Shown here piece by piece: positions 1 through 9,493 of a stretch of 64,000 nt of DNA. Position 1 is the stretch's first letter, and each line of letters starts with the position of its first letter. Source of the stretch: Phlyctochytrium arcticum (lineage: Eukaryota; Chytridiomycota; Chytridiomycetes; Chytridiales; Chytridiaceae); assembly GCA_025602905.1 (NCBI GenBank), contig JAHLKI010000005.1:1-64000 (forward strand). The letters run 5' to 3'. Made by a program: the position numbers and the translations under genes. Under the pieces are notes generated by a model, which saw nothing but the letters and a program-made list of their open reading frames with translations, searched no databases and was not told where the DNA came from.

Positions 1-42
1 AGAATAGAATCTTTAGCTCGCAGAATTTTCAATTCTTTCAAA

Positions 43-472
43 ATGTCCAAACCCACAATCATTTTTCACCTCCCATTGCCCAGCATGCACGCAAAAAGAC
101 GTTTGCATAGAAGTCAGGGAGGGGCGCCCAAAGCCTCGGTAAGTACATTTCAAGATCAACGGCACATACTGTCACTCACTTTGCGGTTTAAAGACAAAGC
201 CAACCAAGGCTTTTGAATGGAACGTTCACGCCGAGGAATTTCGCCCGGCTGCGGAAGTAAAACTGGTAAGCTTTTTGTAACGATGATTGTGAATACTTTC
301 TTACACTGTATAGCAGGCGGTCGCGGCAGCGGCGGAGCGATCCGAACTGAACCCGGACGCTGCCGAATTTGTTCCAATGGGACAATACTACCCGGCCCCC
401 TACATCATTCCTTGGCAGTTTGTGCCTATTTACTTCGTCCCGGTATATACTTACCACCCACAGTGCTTCTAA
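43..472 (+). CDS. Family A copy 1, three-exon small protein
   Basis: Exons are 43-138, 194-265 and 314-472; all junctions are phase 0 with GTAAGT/GTAAGC donors, giving 108 residues. Exon 1 carries the family motif TIIFHLPLP (with SM where most copies have IM). Exon 2 carries KAFEWNVHAEEFRPA. Exon 3 has AVAAAE, then LNPDAAEFVP and an aromatic, Pro-rich tail ending QCF. Introns are 55 and 48 bases. The start is the first ATG after a 5' UTR palindrome-like AGAATTTTCAATTCT at 22-36. The acceptor of exon 3 may be 3 bases later without changing frame. No signal peptide, known domain or catalytic motif was seen, so function is unknown. It belongs to the subfamily with a CF-ending tail, with the copies at 10613 and 14970. 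Confidence 0.75.
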
Positions 473-840
473 GCACTAGTATTTTCTCAATTAATACTAC
501 TAAAGAGCTTTTTTTTCAATGCTTGTATTTCATAGTACTGCAGAGTCGTGCATTTCAATACTCCGATCAACATTGAATGTATCAAGATGTAATCCCTTTC
601 GGTCGTACTCCACCTTGCTTCTTATCGTACGCATTGACTAAGTGAACGTCATGCGGGATTCGGTTCATGTTTCGGATAAAATCTGACCTGATGTAAAGTG
701 GAACTTCAATGCTGAGTTGATGGGGGTTTGTTCTGGTTCGTCAAGCCTCATCCATTCCTGAAACTAATAAAACCTCTATACAGCAGAGCTGCTGGTCAAA
801 TCGACGATGAGCTGACAAGGAATTCAACTTACAGTACATT
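473..840. other. Downstream region of family A copy 1
   Basis: No gene seen. It contains the start of the conserved family A downstream block (TACTAAAGAG..., then a segment near 590 resembling those at 5220, 11150 and 15560 with 'TCGTACTC'). It also contains 'GACTAAGTGAACGTCATGC' near 637, which recurs near 11191. Confidence 0.4.
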
Positions 841-877
841 TCTCGGAGACTTCGACTCTCGCTATGAGGTGCTGGCC
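841..877 (+). promoter_or_regulatory. Family A core promoter, degenerate
   Basis: TCTCGGAGACTTCGACTCTC followed by GCTATGAGG matches the family A promoter, but the TATA box (CTATAAAGG elsewhere) is altered to CTATGAGG. The AATCTTTACCCACCAGAATT leader follows at about 893-912. Confidence 0.5.
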
Positions 878-935
878 CCACCGCCAAGAAAAGAATCTTT
901 ACCCACCAGAATTCAGAATTCTTACAACCACAATC

Positions 936-1284
936 ATGTCCGCAAACAGTTTTTTCTCTGCCACTCGCTATCATGCATGCGCTCTCGAGACCCCACTTAC
1001 TGGTCAATGGGAAGAGTCCGAAAAGCTCCGGTAAGTCTATTGCAAGATCAACGGCACCAATGACCACTCACCACCTTACTATTGAGCAGAATGATACGGA
1101 AGACCTTGGGCAAGACCTACATGGCCAGAATATGGATGAAAGCGCGGAGAGCTGCTATTTGACGGAAGAGCAAGTTGAAGATGTCGGTGATGAGGAAGCC
1201 GAATATTTTTACACACACCCAATCCAGAAGCGCAGCCGTTGGCGAGGATCTATAACCAGCAGCAGGGTATATCCGGACTGTTAA
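936..1284 (+). pseudogene. Family A copy 2: damaged exon 1 joined to an acidic tail
   Basis: Exon 1 lies at 936-1030 and is followed by a good intron, 1031-1089 (GTAAGT...GAGCAG). Compared with other copies, exon 1 has a CATG duplication at 973-980 and a further 1-2 base shift near 950, so the first ATG (936) does not read the YWSMGRVRKAP segment. An internal ATG at 977 does. Spliced in phase 0 from there, exon 2 (1090-1284) reads an acidic 64-residue tail (DESAESCYLTEEQVEDVGDE...) unrelated to normal exons 2 and 3. The product would be about 82 residues. Either it is a decayed copy whose tail is fortuitous, or exon 1 has captured a new 3' exon. The second is possible but unproven. Confidence 0.45.
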
Positions 1285-1510
1285 TCGACATAGGACGGGG
1301 CAGAACATGCACATGCATCAACGCGAATTTGAACTTGGCATAAAACTGAGAAAATAAAAATGCAATTGTTGTCTAGTGTGTGATGTGTATGTATTTACAA
1401 CAAAAGGAATGTGAACTAGACTATTGTTTTTTCCTATCAGATTTTCTAAATTAAATTAGCCCTGTCGGCGTCTGCGTAAGGGTGTTTTTCGGGGTGGTGT
1501 GATGATGCCG
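1285..1510. other. Short gap between convergent genes
   Basis: No gene seen. It is AT-rich around 1340-1450 (AAAATAAAAATGC, TTTTTTCC), consistent with convergent 3' ends of the copy at 936-1284 and the minus-strand gene at 1511-2515. Confidence 0.3.
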
Positions 1511-2515
1511 TTAGGTGGGGGGTGTCCCGGTAGGGTCCGCACTCGTAGCACTCGTAATGGGAACCGCACTCGTCGTAATCGTAGCACTCGTAATGGGAAC
1601 CGCGCTCGTCGTAATCGTAGTACTTGTAAGGAGAACAGTGGTATCGTCCGCAGTCTCAATTACTTTTGTTGGGTTGGCCACACTTGAGCGCCGCCTTCGG
1701 GCTTGTTTCCCGGCTACCCTGTCCTCATTGGCTACAATCGCCTTGTTGTCGGATGCCAACATACTCCCGTCACTCTCCCCGTCATTCTCTCTGTACCATT
1801 CATCCTCTTCCTCCTGACTCCCCCCTTCAGCTTCTACAAACTCTTCTTCTTCCCCATCTTTCACCATTGTCTCATCCTTGGTCTCGAATGTTCGGTTTAA
1901 AACTTGTGTCGAGACGTGGGGGGTCATATTGGGAATTACATGAGGGTACTGTTGCGACTCTTTATCGTGGTATGACGGGCTTGAAGTACTGGTGGAGCAC
2001 TTCTCGGATGGCGGCGGAGGAGGTCTTGGAAAGTGCGGCCTGTGTTCAATCGCAAAATCTACAGCCGGAAAAAATGACTTGAATAGACGCCAAGGCTTGC
2101 CGCGATCGCGCCAAACCTGGCGGCCTGACTTGTATGCGTTTACGACACGCTTGCCCACACCAATGGCAACATTGGCCGACGTGACGGCCGCGCGAACCGC
2201 AACCTTCAAGTAGGGATGTAAACGCCTGTACAAGTACACAATGGCGGTGATTGTGTAGCAAATGACAGCGATGGTCACGGAGACTGTGATGCAGACCACT
2301 ACTACTGCTGTACGGGCGGTGATCCCGATCAAAGGCCGAAGTAGGTCGTACGCAGTTACTGCGACCGGATGATCGAGAATGCGGTCAATAAGCCTTTTCG
2401 AGTCCTCGGCATGCCCGGCTGTCCTTTGAGGAAATTGATATCCAGGTGTCCATGACCTTCGAGGAAATTGAAATCCTCGCGGATATTGATGATATCGAAA
2501 GTCCGCGGTATTCAT
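1511..2515 (-). CDS. Predicted membrane protein with acidic, Ser/Thr-rich tail
   Basis: A 334-residue uninterrupted frame starts at ATG 2515-2513. Residues about 62-96 form a long hydrophobic stretch (AVVVVCITVSVTIAVICYTI) flanked by Arg/His, most likely one or two membrane spans. Before it lies a short Tyr/Pro/Arg-rich part with a repeated YPRGFQFPRR-like motif. After it come a basic amphipathic stretch (about 100-150), a proline run (PRPPPPP, about 164-169), a strongly acidic segment (about 213-250) and a Thr/Ser/Ala tail. The tail includes two copies of a 12-residue repeat (ITTSAVPITSAT). Its length, composition and lack of overlap with a better frame make it a credible single-exon gene, or the large exon of one. 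It is unlike the family A genes around it. No known family is recognised. Confidence 0.6.
   Translation of the reverse strand: MNTADFRYHQYPRGFQFPRRSWTPGYQFPQRTAGHAEDSKRLIDRILDHPVAVTAYDLLRPLIGITARTAVVVVCITVSVTIAVICYTITAIVYLYRRLHPYLKVAVRAAVTSANVAIGVGKRVVNAYKSGRQVWRDRGKPWRLFKSFFPAVDFAIEHRPHFPRPPPPPSEKCSTSTSSPSYHDKESQQYPHVIPNMTPHVSTQVLNRTFETKDETMVKDGEEEEFVEAEGGSQEEEDEWYRENDGESDGSMLASDNKAIVANEDRVAGKQARRRRSSVANPTKVIETADDTTVLLTSTTITTSAVPITSATITTSAVPITSATSADPTGTPPT
1545..1616 (+). repeat. 36-bp tandem duplication inside the membrane protein gene
   Basis: Two copies of a 36-base unit (GTAGCACTCGTAATGGGAAC...) at 1545-1580 and 1581-1616, one base different. The period is a multiple of three and encodes the 12-residue repeat in the C-terminal tail of the minus-strand gene. 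Confidence 0.85.
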
Positions 2516-2944
2516 GTTGAAGCTTGGATCCGGGGGAATTCTGGGTGCAGAGGGCTGACAACGGAAATTGGGTTCGTTTGAGTGCTACTGCTTTTTAGCT
2601 CGCAACTCAAGGAGAGAATGTACTGTCAGGCAAACCATTAACCGAGAGGTGAGGATTTTCAAGGGGTATATCCTTCGGGGAATAAATATGATTATAAGGT
2701 GTGGGGGGTCTGCGGGTCCGGCAACTGATGCTTGGGGAATTTGGGGAATTCGAGGATGCATCCCAGGCTATTGCGGAGCACAATAACGTCGGCCCGCCTA
2801 GCATTTTACTACCCTGATATGTACGCGACAGTAACTCTGTCAATGAGTTTGATAGTCGATTGGTATAGTGATATCAGGACCTGTACCAGGACGCTTCTTA
2901 CGATTGCTGTAACCGCAATGATCTTGGGCGATTTAAAGGTTAAC
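2516..2944. other. Upstream region of the membrane protein gene, no gene seen
   Basis: This presumably holds the promoter of the minus-strand gene ending at 2515. No family A, B or C motif was recognised. Small frames on both strands look fortuitous. Confidence 0.3.
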
Positions 2945-3185
2945 CTTAAGTTATATTTCCCATACAAAATGTTAGATGTCATATTCAAAATGCAATTCTA
3001 GCAGCAAGCGAATAGAGCGCGTATATTCAGCTGCCCCGCCGTGAACGACGAATGTAGTTTTAACATGTCACTTCCCTGCTTGCCAGTATTTTGGTTATTT
3101 CCAAGGGGCTTATTCACCGGACAAGCATATCTCGTCCCAACGTTGATTGCGGTAAAACATAATTGACGGCATCTTTTGCATTTGG
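2945..3185. repeat. Duplicated intergenic block, copy 1
   Basis: About 240 bases (TTATATTTCCCATACAAA... to ...GCATCTTTTGCA) match 11445-11685 at high identity, including GAATAGAGCGCGT and ATTCAGCTGCC. No coding frame is shared. Confidence 0.75.
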
Positions 3186-3343
3186 AGTCAGGCCAAAATC
3201 ATATTTGTCTTTGTCCATTTCAGTAGCAATCGGTAACATGTCGTGTCGTGATATGCAAAATTGCCCAAGCTTATGTATGTTGGCCAAATACTCCGGTCCC
3301 ACCCATTATAATACCGGCTTGACCATAGCCACTGCCAGTCGCC

Positions 3344-3661
3344 TGTAACGGGATGGTAGTATAGGATGATGAGAGGACAATGGACAGTGAGATGCAACTT
3401 CCCAGGTTGCGTATTGTGGGTGGTTTATTCAGATGGTCGCAGGGCGAGTGCAAGAATAAAAGTAAGCTAGAGTTTACAACGGCGTACCGCCGGCCTTTTA
3501 TATGGAAGAAAGACTAAACTATATCACGCGTGTGGCGCGACACTCCCGGTTGCTACCGGACTCCGGTGGTAGACACCGGATGGTACGAGTGTGAAAGATC
3601 ACTGCGCAGTCTTGGACTGCGCTACTGCGCTACTGCGCCGCAAGGGCCCAGATCCGCTACA
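3344..3661 (-). mobile_element. Solo LTR, Gypsy-type
   Basis: Read on the - strand it starts TGTAGCGGATCTGGG and ends CCCGTTACA, so it has TG...CA ends. It is the inverse of the 45364-45660 element apart from a roughly 20-base insertion near 3515-3535. It contains CATATAAAAGG (promoter-like) and the hairpin GCAACctgggaaGTTGC (plus-strand 3394-3410). Flanks TCGCC and TCGGC form an imperfect target duplication. No internal coding sequence is attached. Confidence 0.8.
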
Positions 3662-3735
3662 TCGGCCGAATCGTTAGTGCTTGTGAAGTGTCTTTTTGCC
3701 GGCATCTGAGCTGGAAAACCGTATCCTGTCAGGCT

Positions 3736-4540
3736 CTCAAGTCCCTTCGGCCGAACGTTCGAAATTCCAAAAATCGAAGACGAGTGAATTTTGACAGGCG
3801 GCAGCGGCCAAGTCACGGCTCATTCCCCTGAATGACGTGATGCGATGACACATGCAACGTCCCCCGAGGGTCCTTTCGAATCCCGGTTTTATGGTTCCTA
3901 TGGACTTTATCCGGATTTTATTTCAGAACAAGGGCGGCAATTTATATCTGCATTTGCAGCAAATGACGGGAGTAAGATGGAAATTGAAAAATATAGTTAT
4001 GAGCATTCGAGGCGCATTATGCGTTTTTCCATCTTGATGTGAAAACTGGATCGTGCTTGAGTAAGCCAAGCTCGTTGCGCGTGTGGATCCAAAACAACGA
4101 AGCAAAACGTTCCTCGAAATTGACAAAAACGGTGAAGAATGAGTGCAATCAGCCAATGGATTATTCGGACGCGGGAAAAAAACCATGATGCCAGGACTGG
4201 ACAAGCTTAGTTTGGATAGATGTAAAAAGAATTTAAACCCGGAATGCATTTGAACTGTATCAGCTTCAAAGTTTATTTGCTGCAAGGGTCGCGGGGGTTA
4301 CCCATTTTAAACTTGCGCGTTTTGACAATCTACCGAGACGCAGAGGATTTTAAATGGAGATCTTAAGACGAAACGCTGCGCGGTCAAGCGCTTTAAATAT
4401 GACCAGACATTCTTATCCCAATATAAGCTTTCACAACATACCTTTATGTTGAGGGTTCCAAGAGATTTCTTCGATCCTGCTTTCGTAACGGGTCTAGGTG
4501 GCGTGTGAATTTTGCGGAATGAGATATGTTTCTATATGTG
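3736..4540 (+). promoter_or_regulatory. Conserved upstream block of a family A gene
   Basis: Starts around GGCCGAACGTTCGAAATTCC and includes GAATTTTGACAGGCGGCAG, CACGGCTCATTCCCC, TGACGTGATGCGATGACACA and a later AATATAAGCTTTCACAACAT before the core promoter. Homologous blocks lie at 28030-28830 and 59935-60745, also ahead of family A promoters. Shorter versions occur near 7480, 13340, 16545, 32700, 37250, 47127 and 62305. No coding gene seen. Confidence 0.6.
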
Positions 4541-4580
4541 GGTACATCTCGGAGAGTTTGACCCTCACGGCTATAAGGTA
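4541..4580 (+). promoter_or_regulatory. Family A core promoter
   Basis: GGTACATCTCGGAGAGTTTG, ACCCTCACGG and the TATA-like CTATAAGGT at 4571-4579 lie about 70 bases before the ATG at 4647. The same string precedes family A copies at 10521, 28821, 38901 and 60745. Confidence 0.65.
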
Positions 4581-4646
4581 TGGGCCGCCAATCGGAAAAC
4601 AGAGTTCTTCACCTTTCAAGAATTTTTATTCGCGAAATTCCTAGAC

Positions 4647-5143
4647 ATGCAGCGCAAGACTATCATTTTCACCGTGTCACTGCCCATCATGCGTGCAACT
4701 GATACAAAGTATTGGACTATGGGAAGGGTCCCGAAAGCCCCGGTAAGTATATTCCGCGACAAATGGCAAATATGTCACTCACATCATGATTGTGCAGAAA
4801 AAGGCAAAAGCCTTCAAATGGAATGTGTACGCCAAAGAGTTTGTGCCGGCCAGTGAGCAGCGACGGGTAAGTTAATCGTACAGAGGATTGCGAATATCTA
4901 CTAACTTTGCTTGTAAAGGCAACCGCCAACAATGCCACCGCCGCCCCTGCCGCCGAACCGGCGCTGAACCCATTCGCCGAGGAATTTATACCCGAACACC
5001 TGCATGTTGTACATACTCCAAACTCGCCAGTACATACTTCATACCCACCTGTATATACTCCATTTCCCTATCCCGTCTGCTACGGCCAATGGCCGTGTAT
5101 ATATTTGTATATAGTCCCCATAGCCTACCACCAGTATTATTAG
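4647..5143 (+). CDS. Family A copy 3, three-exon small protein
   Basis: Exons 4647-4742, 4798-4866 and 4919-5143 are joined in phase 0 and give 129 residues. Exon 1 has KTIIFTVSLPIMR and KYWTMGRVPKAP. Exon 2 has KKAKAFKWNVYAKEFVPA. Exon 3 has AAPAAEPALNPFAEEFIP and the tail motif PVYTPFPYPV, then CYGQWPCIYLYIVP, ending QYY. Splice sites are GTAAGT/GTGCAG and GTAAGT/GTAAAG. All family motifs are present and the complete promoter lies upstream, so this is one of the copies most likely to be functional. Its acidic patch and aromatic tail are conserved in the family, but no known domain is recognised. Confidence 0.8.
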
Positions 5144-5154
5144 TAGGAAGTTTT

Positions 5155-5560
5155 CATTCAATAACACGGCAAGGTCGCACGGCATCCCTCCGAATAACTC
5201 TCAAAGTATCGAGATACAATCCCGTTCGGTTGCACTTTGCATTGGCTCCTCTTCATCTCAAGCCAATCGTGTCATACTTACCTCAAAAAAGACAATGTTA
5301 TCAAAGCCAATCAAATATCCCAAACCATGTCTTTAGCGAGGAGAGCACATTGATACGTCTAGCTCGACCGGGACTTCACTTGCTTCCGCCCAACACCAAG
5401 AGAATGTATCAAATGTGAGTGTTAATGGTCTACAAATGTCTTTTTGCACACATTCAGGCATTGTAAAAGGCGCAAGTTGAGTAACATGATATGTGTGTAT
5501 GTGTTATCATTCACAATGATCTGTGTGTATGTACATTAAGGTGGTTCTTGTTTTTTTTTA
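5155..5560 (+). other. Conserved family A downstream block
   Basis: Begins TAACACGGCAAGGTCGCACG and continues with TATCGAGATACAATCCC, CCATGTCTTTAGCGAGGAGA, ATGTCTTTTTGCACA and ends near CATTCACAATGATCTGTG. Homologues follow other copies at 11090, 15495, 29508, 44655, 51400 and 61585. It may hold the 3' UTR and polyadenylation signals. No conserved frame was found. Confidence 0.6.
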
Positions 5561-5639
5561 TTTAGAATATGACCCCGAACCTCTGGGCAGTGGGCATTGG
5601 CTGCACCCTCTCCTATAGGCTTGTTCCGGTAACCAACTC

Positions 5640-7009
5640 CTCTAGCCATTCACCCATCTAATGGTCCGGCAAAGGGATCTAAGGAGAGAAGGATGGACTG
5701 CGTGGCACGCAGAGATGATGCCGTTCTCTTGTTGTGGGTCGACAATGCCGGATATCAGACAATGGCGTATAAACTCGTTTCCGTGAAATGGTCCCTGAAA
5801 AGAAGTTGTTTGTAAGTTTTTGCGTTAGATGCAGCAAGAATACACCCTTTGCAGATCACACATTATAAAACGTCTGATGTGCAAGCACAATGACGAAAGT
5901 CATTAATCTTTGCTTGATCCGAAGTCATCTAAACGCACAGCTACCAATACATCTTTGTTTGCTCGATGGTAGCGGTGAAGATTGAGTCAAAGATGCGGTG
6001 GAATGGTGAGTTGCACGAGAGGAAACTGATTTGGTAGTTGATCCGAGCCTCAAGAGAAGTTAGTGCTAAAGGGATAAAGGAAGGGAAGAATGGACTATGC
6101 TTGGCAGGCCGACATGATGCCGCCATTTCCGTAGTGCGGATCCACACCAGATCCAGGCCACCATAAGGAAGGTCATCCGAGCGGAAAGCGGGTAGTTCTC
6201 CTTGTGCGTTGCTTGGTTTACTGGTCCAAGATGAGACTGTTGATGAACATAGGTGGTGGTGGATACAACAGCCGAAGCGGGATAAGGTGGATGGAATGTT
6301 GGTAAAGTAGTTGTTCAGCACCTTCATTGCCAGATGGTGGTGAAACTGACTTGGATATCTTGGAGTCTTTGAGGTGTTGAAGGGGAGTAGGCGGTGTTGG
6401 TGGATCTTATGTATGAGGTGGTGCGGAGAATAGTGCCGCGCATGAAATTGTCTCTAGATGGGTGGTCCAGTCTTTCCCCCGCCTTCCCGTTTGACCGAAA
6501 ATTTCTGAAAGCAGGGACTAGTTGATAGTTGTCATGCGTTGGTACTGTACCCGCATCCGTCTACAAAGTTATAGAATGAGTCAAATATGATGATAGATCT
6601 CTGGAGACCACTTACCGGTTACCGGATTTAATGAGTTGGGACGCTCTGATTCTGAGCCGCATTCTTCAATGAAATTATCCAAAATATGCCTGGAAGAAGT
6701 ACATTGGATAAAGGTAGCCATTTACCGGAGACGGGTTTGAACAGAGATGTCCTCCTTGCTTCTGAGCCGCCTTTTGTGCAAACCAAGACGTAAGCGTAAC
6801 ATGTGGAGGTTGGATGTAGTTGGCTGACTTACCGGGGGCTTCGCCGGAGCCGCTTTCTGATTTTTTTCTGTAGATCAAGAGTTGAGTTAAGTTGGTCGGT
6901 GAATAGAATTTCGATAGTCAGTTTACCGACGATGACACTAATTTCTCGAGCTTTGGTCGTTGGAACATACCCGACTTGGTGGTGGTCCGACGCGTCTTAT
7001 TGATGACAT
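5640..7009 (-). pseudogene. Family C copy 1, mini-exon gene, frameshifted
   Basis: Reading leftward, ATG 7009-7007 opens SSIRRVGPPPSRV and then hits a frameshift relative to the copy at 12875. Likely exons are 7009-6927, 6867-6833, 6770-6726 and about 6663-6616, each followed by GTAAA/GTAAGT donors (plus-strand CTTAC). Three of them start with or contain the mini-exon core GCGGCTC(A/C)G. Further left, two tandem segments near 6061-6180 and 5640-5800 encode VDPxxxNGIISAC-like strings matching IDPLQKNSITSAGQAQ of the copy at about 12.1 kb. The exon structure is inferred from splice-like sites and cross-copy similarity. Product unknown. Confidence 0.4.
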
Positions 7010-8052
7010 TGCATCCGTGGTGCGGCAATTTGGAGGAATTAATAGGGAATACATGAATGTCGCATCGTTTGCTGTCGCATTTGCTTTAAAAAGACCTCCA
7101 CAATGAAGCAAGTGAGATTTTCAAGCCGAGTCAGTGCGGGAGTCCAAAAGTAATTGACGCGCGCGGTCTTGAGATCACGCGTCAATCAAGGACGCGTCAA
7201 TTGGGCAGCAATTAGCGAAATTGGAATTGTCATTTGAGATAACTGCATTCAAAGGTATTTTTATTGAGGGCAAAAGAAAGCCCTCCATAAAGTTTGGTCC
7301 TACGATCCTTTCGGGGCTTTTAGTCGCATCTGGTCCCTGATTGATTTTGGTCTTGCGCCGGGCGGTTCACTATTGACATTTAGGGCCGCCGTCAGTCCGG
7401 AAAATCATTGTGGAGGGAAAACATTCCCAAAATTTTCCTGGAGGACCTTTAATTGACTTTGACTTTGGAATTAGGTTTTCAGCCAAACGTTCCAAATTCC
7501 AAAATGGAAGATTGTGAGTGATCGATGCACATGCAATTTACCCGTCAAAAACGGGTCCAATTTCGCATATAAACAAAACGTCTGAAGTGATAAACAAACC
7601 TTGGCAGTTTTCAATTTTCTAGTGAGGAGATTCACTATTGGATTCACACATATCCTTGACATCAGGTTGAATTAGACACATTCAACGGTAGCCTATAAAG
7701 ACATGACAATCTGTACACTTGCAACTCATAGTTTTGGCCCGACTTTGACACGTCAAATTATGACTGACGCGTCCTGTCAGTGTGCATACCGAAATTGGTC
7801 TTGCCTCTCCACAAACCGGTTTGAGCTCAGGTTTCATCCAAGTTTACCGTCACCGTCAACCCCCCGCCCCACAGGCCGTCAAGTTCGATCTACGCACCGT
7901 CACATCGATCACTCCATAGTACGCCAGCTGCGAAACGCACGCTATGTCGAGGGACGCGTATCAGGCTTTCCGGGCCAAATTTGACCTGTCGGGCCAAGGA
8001 CAAGTACGCTTTTCACGTCAAAATCTTACCGTCAAATCAAGCGACCAGAATC
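7010..8052. promoter_or_regulatory. C-B intergenic region with ACGCGT palindromes
   Basis: ACGCGT occurs at 7176-7181, 7192-7197, 7767-7772 and 7954-7959, mostly as (T)GACGCGTC. ACGCGT is the MluI cell-cycle box bound by MBF-type factors in fungi (established); a role here is inference. Near 7969-8000 there is a direct repeat CGGGCCAAA...CGGGCCAA. The same layout recurs at 13040-14260, 17040-17540 and 36950-37835. The block also holds a variant of the AAACGTTCCAAATTCCAAAA motif near 7484. A frame at 7944-8156 spans its right edge but is not conserved. Confidence 0.5.
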
Positions 8053-8197
8053 ATGGCCACGAACACGAATTTCTGCGGTTCACGCTTCCACACGCATTCA
8101 ACCATAAAAACAAGAAGCCTCTTCTATCCCCTACATCAACTCATCCACTGGAATAGCCCCATCTTGTGACATCCTCGGCCGTGCAGAAGTGTCTCTG
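8053..8197 (+). pseudogene. Family B exon, copy 1 (frameshifted)
   Basis: ATG 8053 reads ATNTNFCGS, matching NxNxCGxCIH of other B copies. After a 1-base shift near 8100 the conserved end is read in another frame: SSTGIAPSCDILGRAEVSL at about 8141-8197, followed by a GTAAGA donor at 8198. The original frame stops at TGA after HWNSPIL. The next exon would be the AAGAAAGCGGCTCAG mini-exon, here altered to AAGTCTGTGGCTCTC near 8261. Confidence 0.4.
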
Positions 8198-8299
8198 GTA
8201 AGATTTCACGTATATCAACTTGTCGATCTCGTCTTGATCTAACAATTGGATGTTGGATAGAAGTCTGTGGCTCTCACAGACCATTCCGCACATATCGAG

Positions 8300-8640
8300 C
8301 ATGAATCGTTGCCCACCAGAATTTTCAACAACACCATTTTCCCCCTTCCACTAGCGATTATGCACTCAAACAAGATGTACGGGACCATGAACCGGGCGCC
8401 AAGACCAAGTAACTCCGTTTCACGACGGACGGCACATACACATCACCCACCTCGCGATCGAGTAGAAACAAAACCCAAAGTCCTCTCAGTGGAACGACCA
8501 CGCAACGGCGTTCCTCACTGGGCACCCCCGCTCAGGTAAGTCTATTCCGCGACGGATGGCAGAATGTATCACTCACATCGTGATTGAGTAGAGAAAGGCA
8601 GCTAAAGCCTTTCAGTGGAACGTCCATGCCCCTGCATTTG
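8300..8640 (+). pseudogene. Family A copy 4, donor lost, duplicated exon 2
   Basis: An exon-1-like segment around 8334-8404 reads NTIFPLPLAIMHSNKMYGTM, but the GTAAGT donor is changed (AGACCAAGTAACTCC). As a result the former intron stays open, and a 90-residue frame runs from 8267 to 8539 through a first degenerate exon 2 (KPKVLSVERPRNG). A GTAAGT at 8537 and an acceptor at 8590 then lead into a second, better exon 2 (KAAKAFQWNVHAPAFVPT). No clear exon 3 follows. The copy is a mosaic of tandem exon 2 segments and is unlikely to make a normal product. Confidence 0.45.
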
Positions 8641-9045
8641 TGCCGACTGCTGAGTGTACTATCAATCGTCTATCTCGCTTCTGTGCTGCAAGGACAGGCG
8701 CGAGACAATTTGCGTCTCGAAGTCACTATGCTTTCGGCCTTCATCAGGCTGGACACGGAAATGTTTCGCATGGCCACGCGTATGTCCAAGCCGGTGCCGG
8801 AGACATTCTATACCGCATCTTTTACGATCTACCAACCATATGCGAAGGTTTTGACTTTACCGAGATCCTTCTTCCGCCGGGAACTCAACCGTCCATGCCT
8901 GCTAGTGGAACGGCAGCAGTCAAGATCCTCTCGACAGAAAAAGACCACTTAATGGCGTCGTACCTATCGTACGATTTTGTCTCCAAGGCCTTCCATCGCA
9001 TCAACAGGCCAAAAAAGGTGTGGGCCCCCTCCCACCAAAACCACC
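8641..9045 (+). other. Open region between family A copies 4 and 5
   Basis: A long frame runs 8640-9170, but no family motif or recognised domain is present before the exon 1 at 9046. It may be spacer or an unrecognised tail. Confidence 0.25.
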
Positions 9046-9382
9046 ATGAAGACCGTAATTTTTCGTCTCCCACTCCCCATTATGCATTCAGCCAACTACC
9101 AGCACCGGCCCTGGGGAGGGGGCCCCAAAGCCCGGGTAAGTCCATTTCAAGATCAATAGCGCATAAGTGACTCACATTGCGGTTCAAAGACAAAGGCATC
9201 AAAAGCCTTTAAGTGGAATGTGCTTGCGAAGGAGTGTGTCCCGTCCACGCAACATAAGCCGGTAAGCGTTTCGTAATGTCGATTGTGAATACTTTCTCAC
9301 ACTGTCTCGGGATGTATAGCAGGTTCAGCAAGCCGCGGAGAGTTTGATCCTCGCTTTAAAGTGCCGGCCCCTGTTCGGATAA
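9046..9382 (+). CDS. Family A copy 5, exon 3 truncated by fusion to next promoter
   Basis: Exons 9046-9135, 9190-9261 and 9320-9382 (phase 0) give 74 residues. Exon 1 has KTVIFRLPLPIMH but lacks YWSMGR (RPWGGGPKAR instead). Exon 2 has KASKAFKWNVLAKECVPS. Exon 3 starts QVQQAAE and then runs at GCGGAG directly into AGTTTGATCCTCGCTTTAAA, the core promoter of the next copy, so it encodes SLILALKCRPLFG and stops. The fusion point has the microhomology GGAG shared by exon 3 (GCGGAG) and the promoter (TCGGAGAG). The protein lacks the LNPLAEEF motif and the aromatic tail. It may be expressed but is probably not equivalent to complete members. Confidence 0.5.
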
Positions 9383-9493
9383 CAGAGTTCTTCAGCTCTC
9401 AGAATCTACTTCTCACCAGCCCGGAAAATGCCCCAACCAACCATCCTCGCATCGCAAGATACTCAGTGCTGGACGATGATGGTGTCGAGAAAA

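Noticed and set aside
43..472. Family A proteins as CaaX-type mating pheromone precursors (tails ending QCF or RCF)
   Set aside because: The Cys is not four residues from the end, so there is no CaaX box, and other members end QYY or HYY. Short multicopy genes alone are not enough.
3188..3816. Small minus-strand frames over the solo LTR and its flank
   Set aside because: They overlap LTR ends and shared upstream motifs, and lengths are not kept between copies.
8640..9170. 176-codon frame as an independent gene
   Set aside because: It reads through the exon 1 of the next family A copy in another frame and has no conserved counterpart beside other copies.
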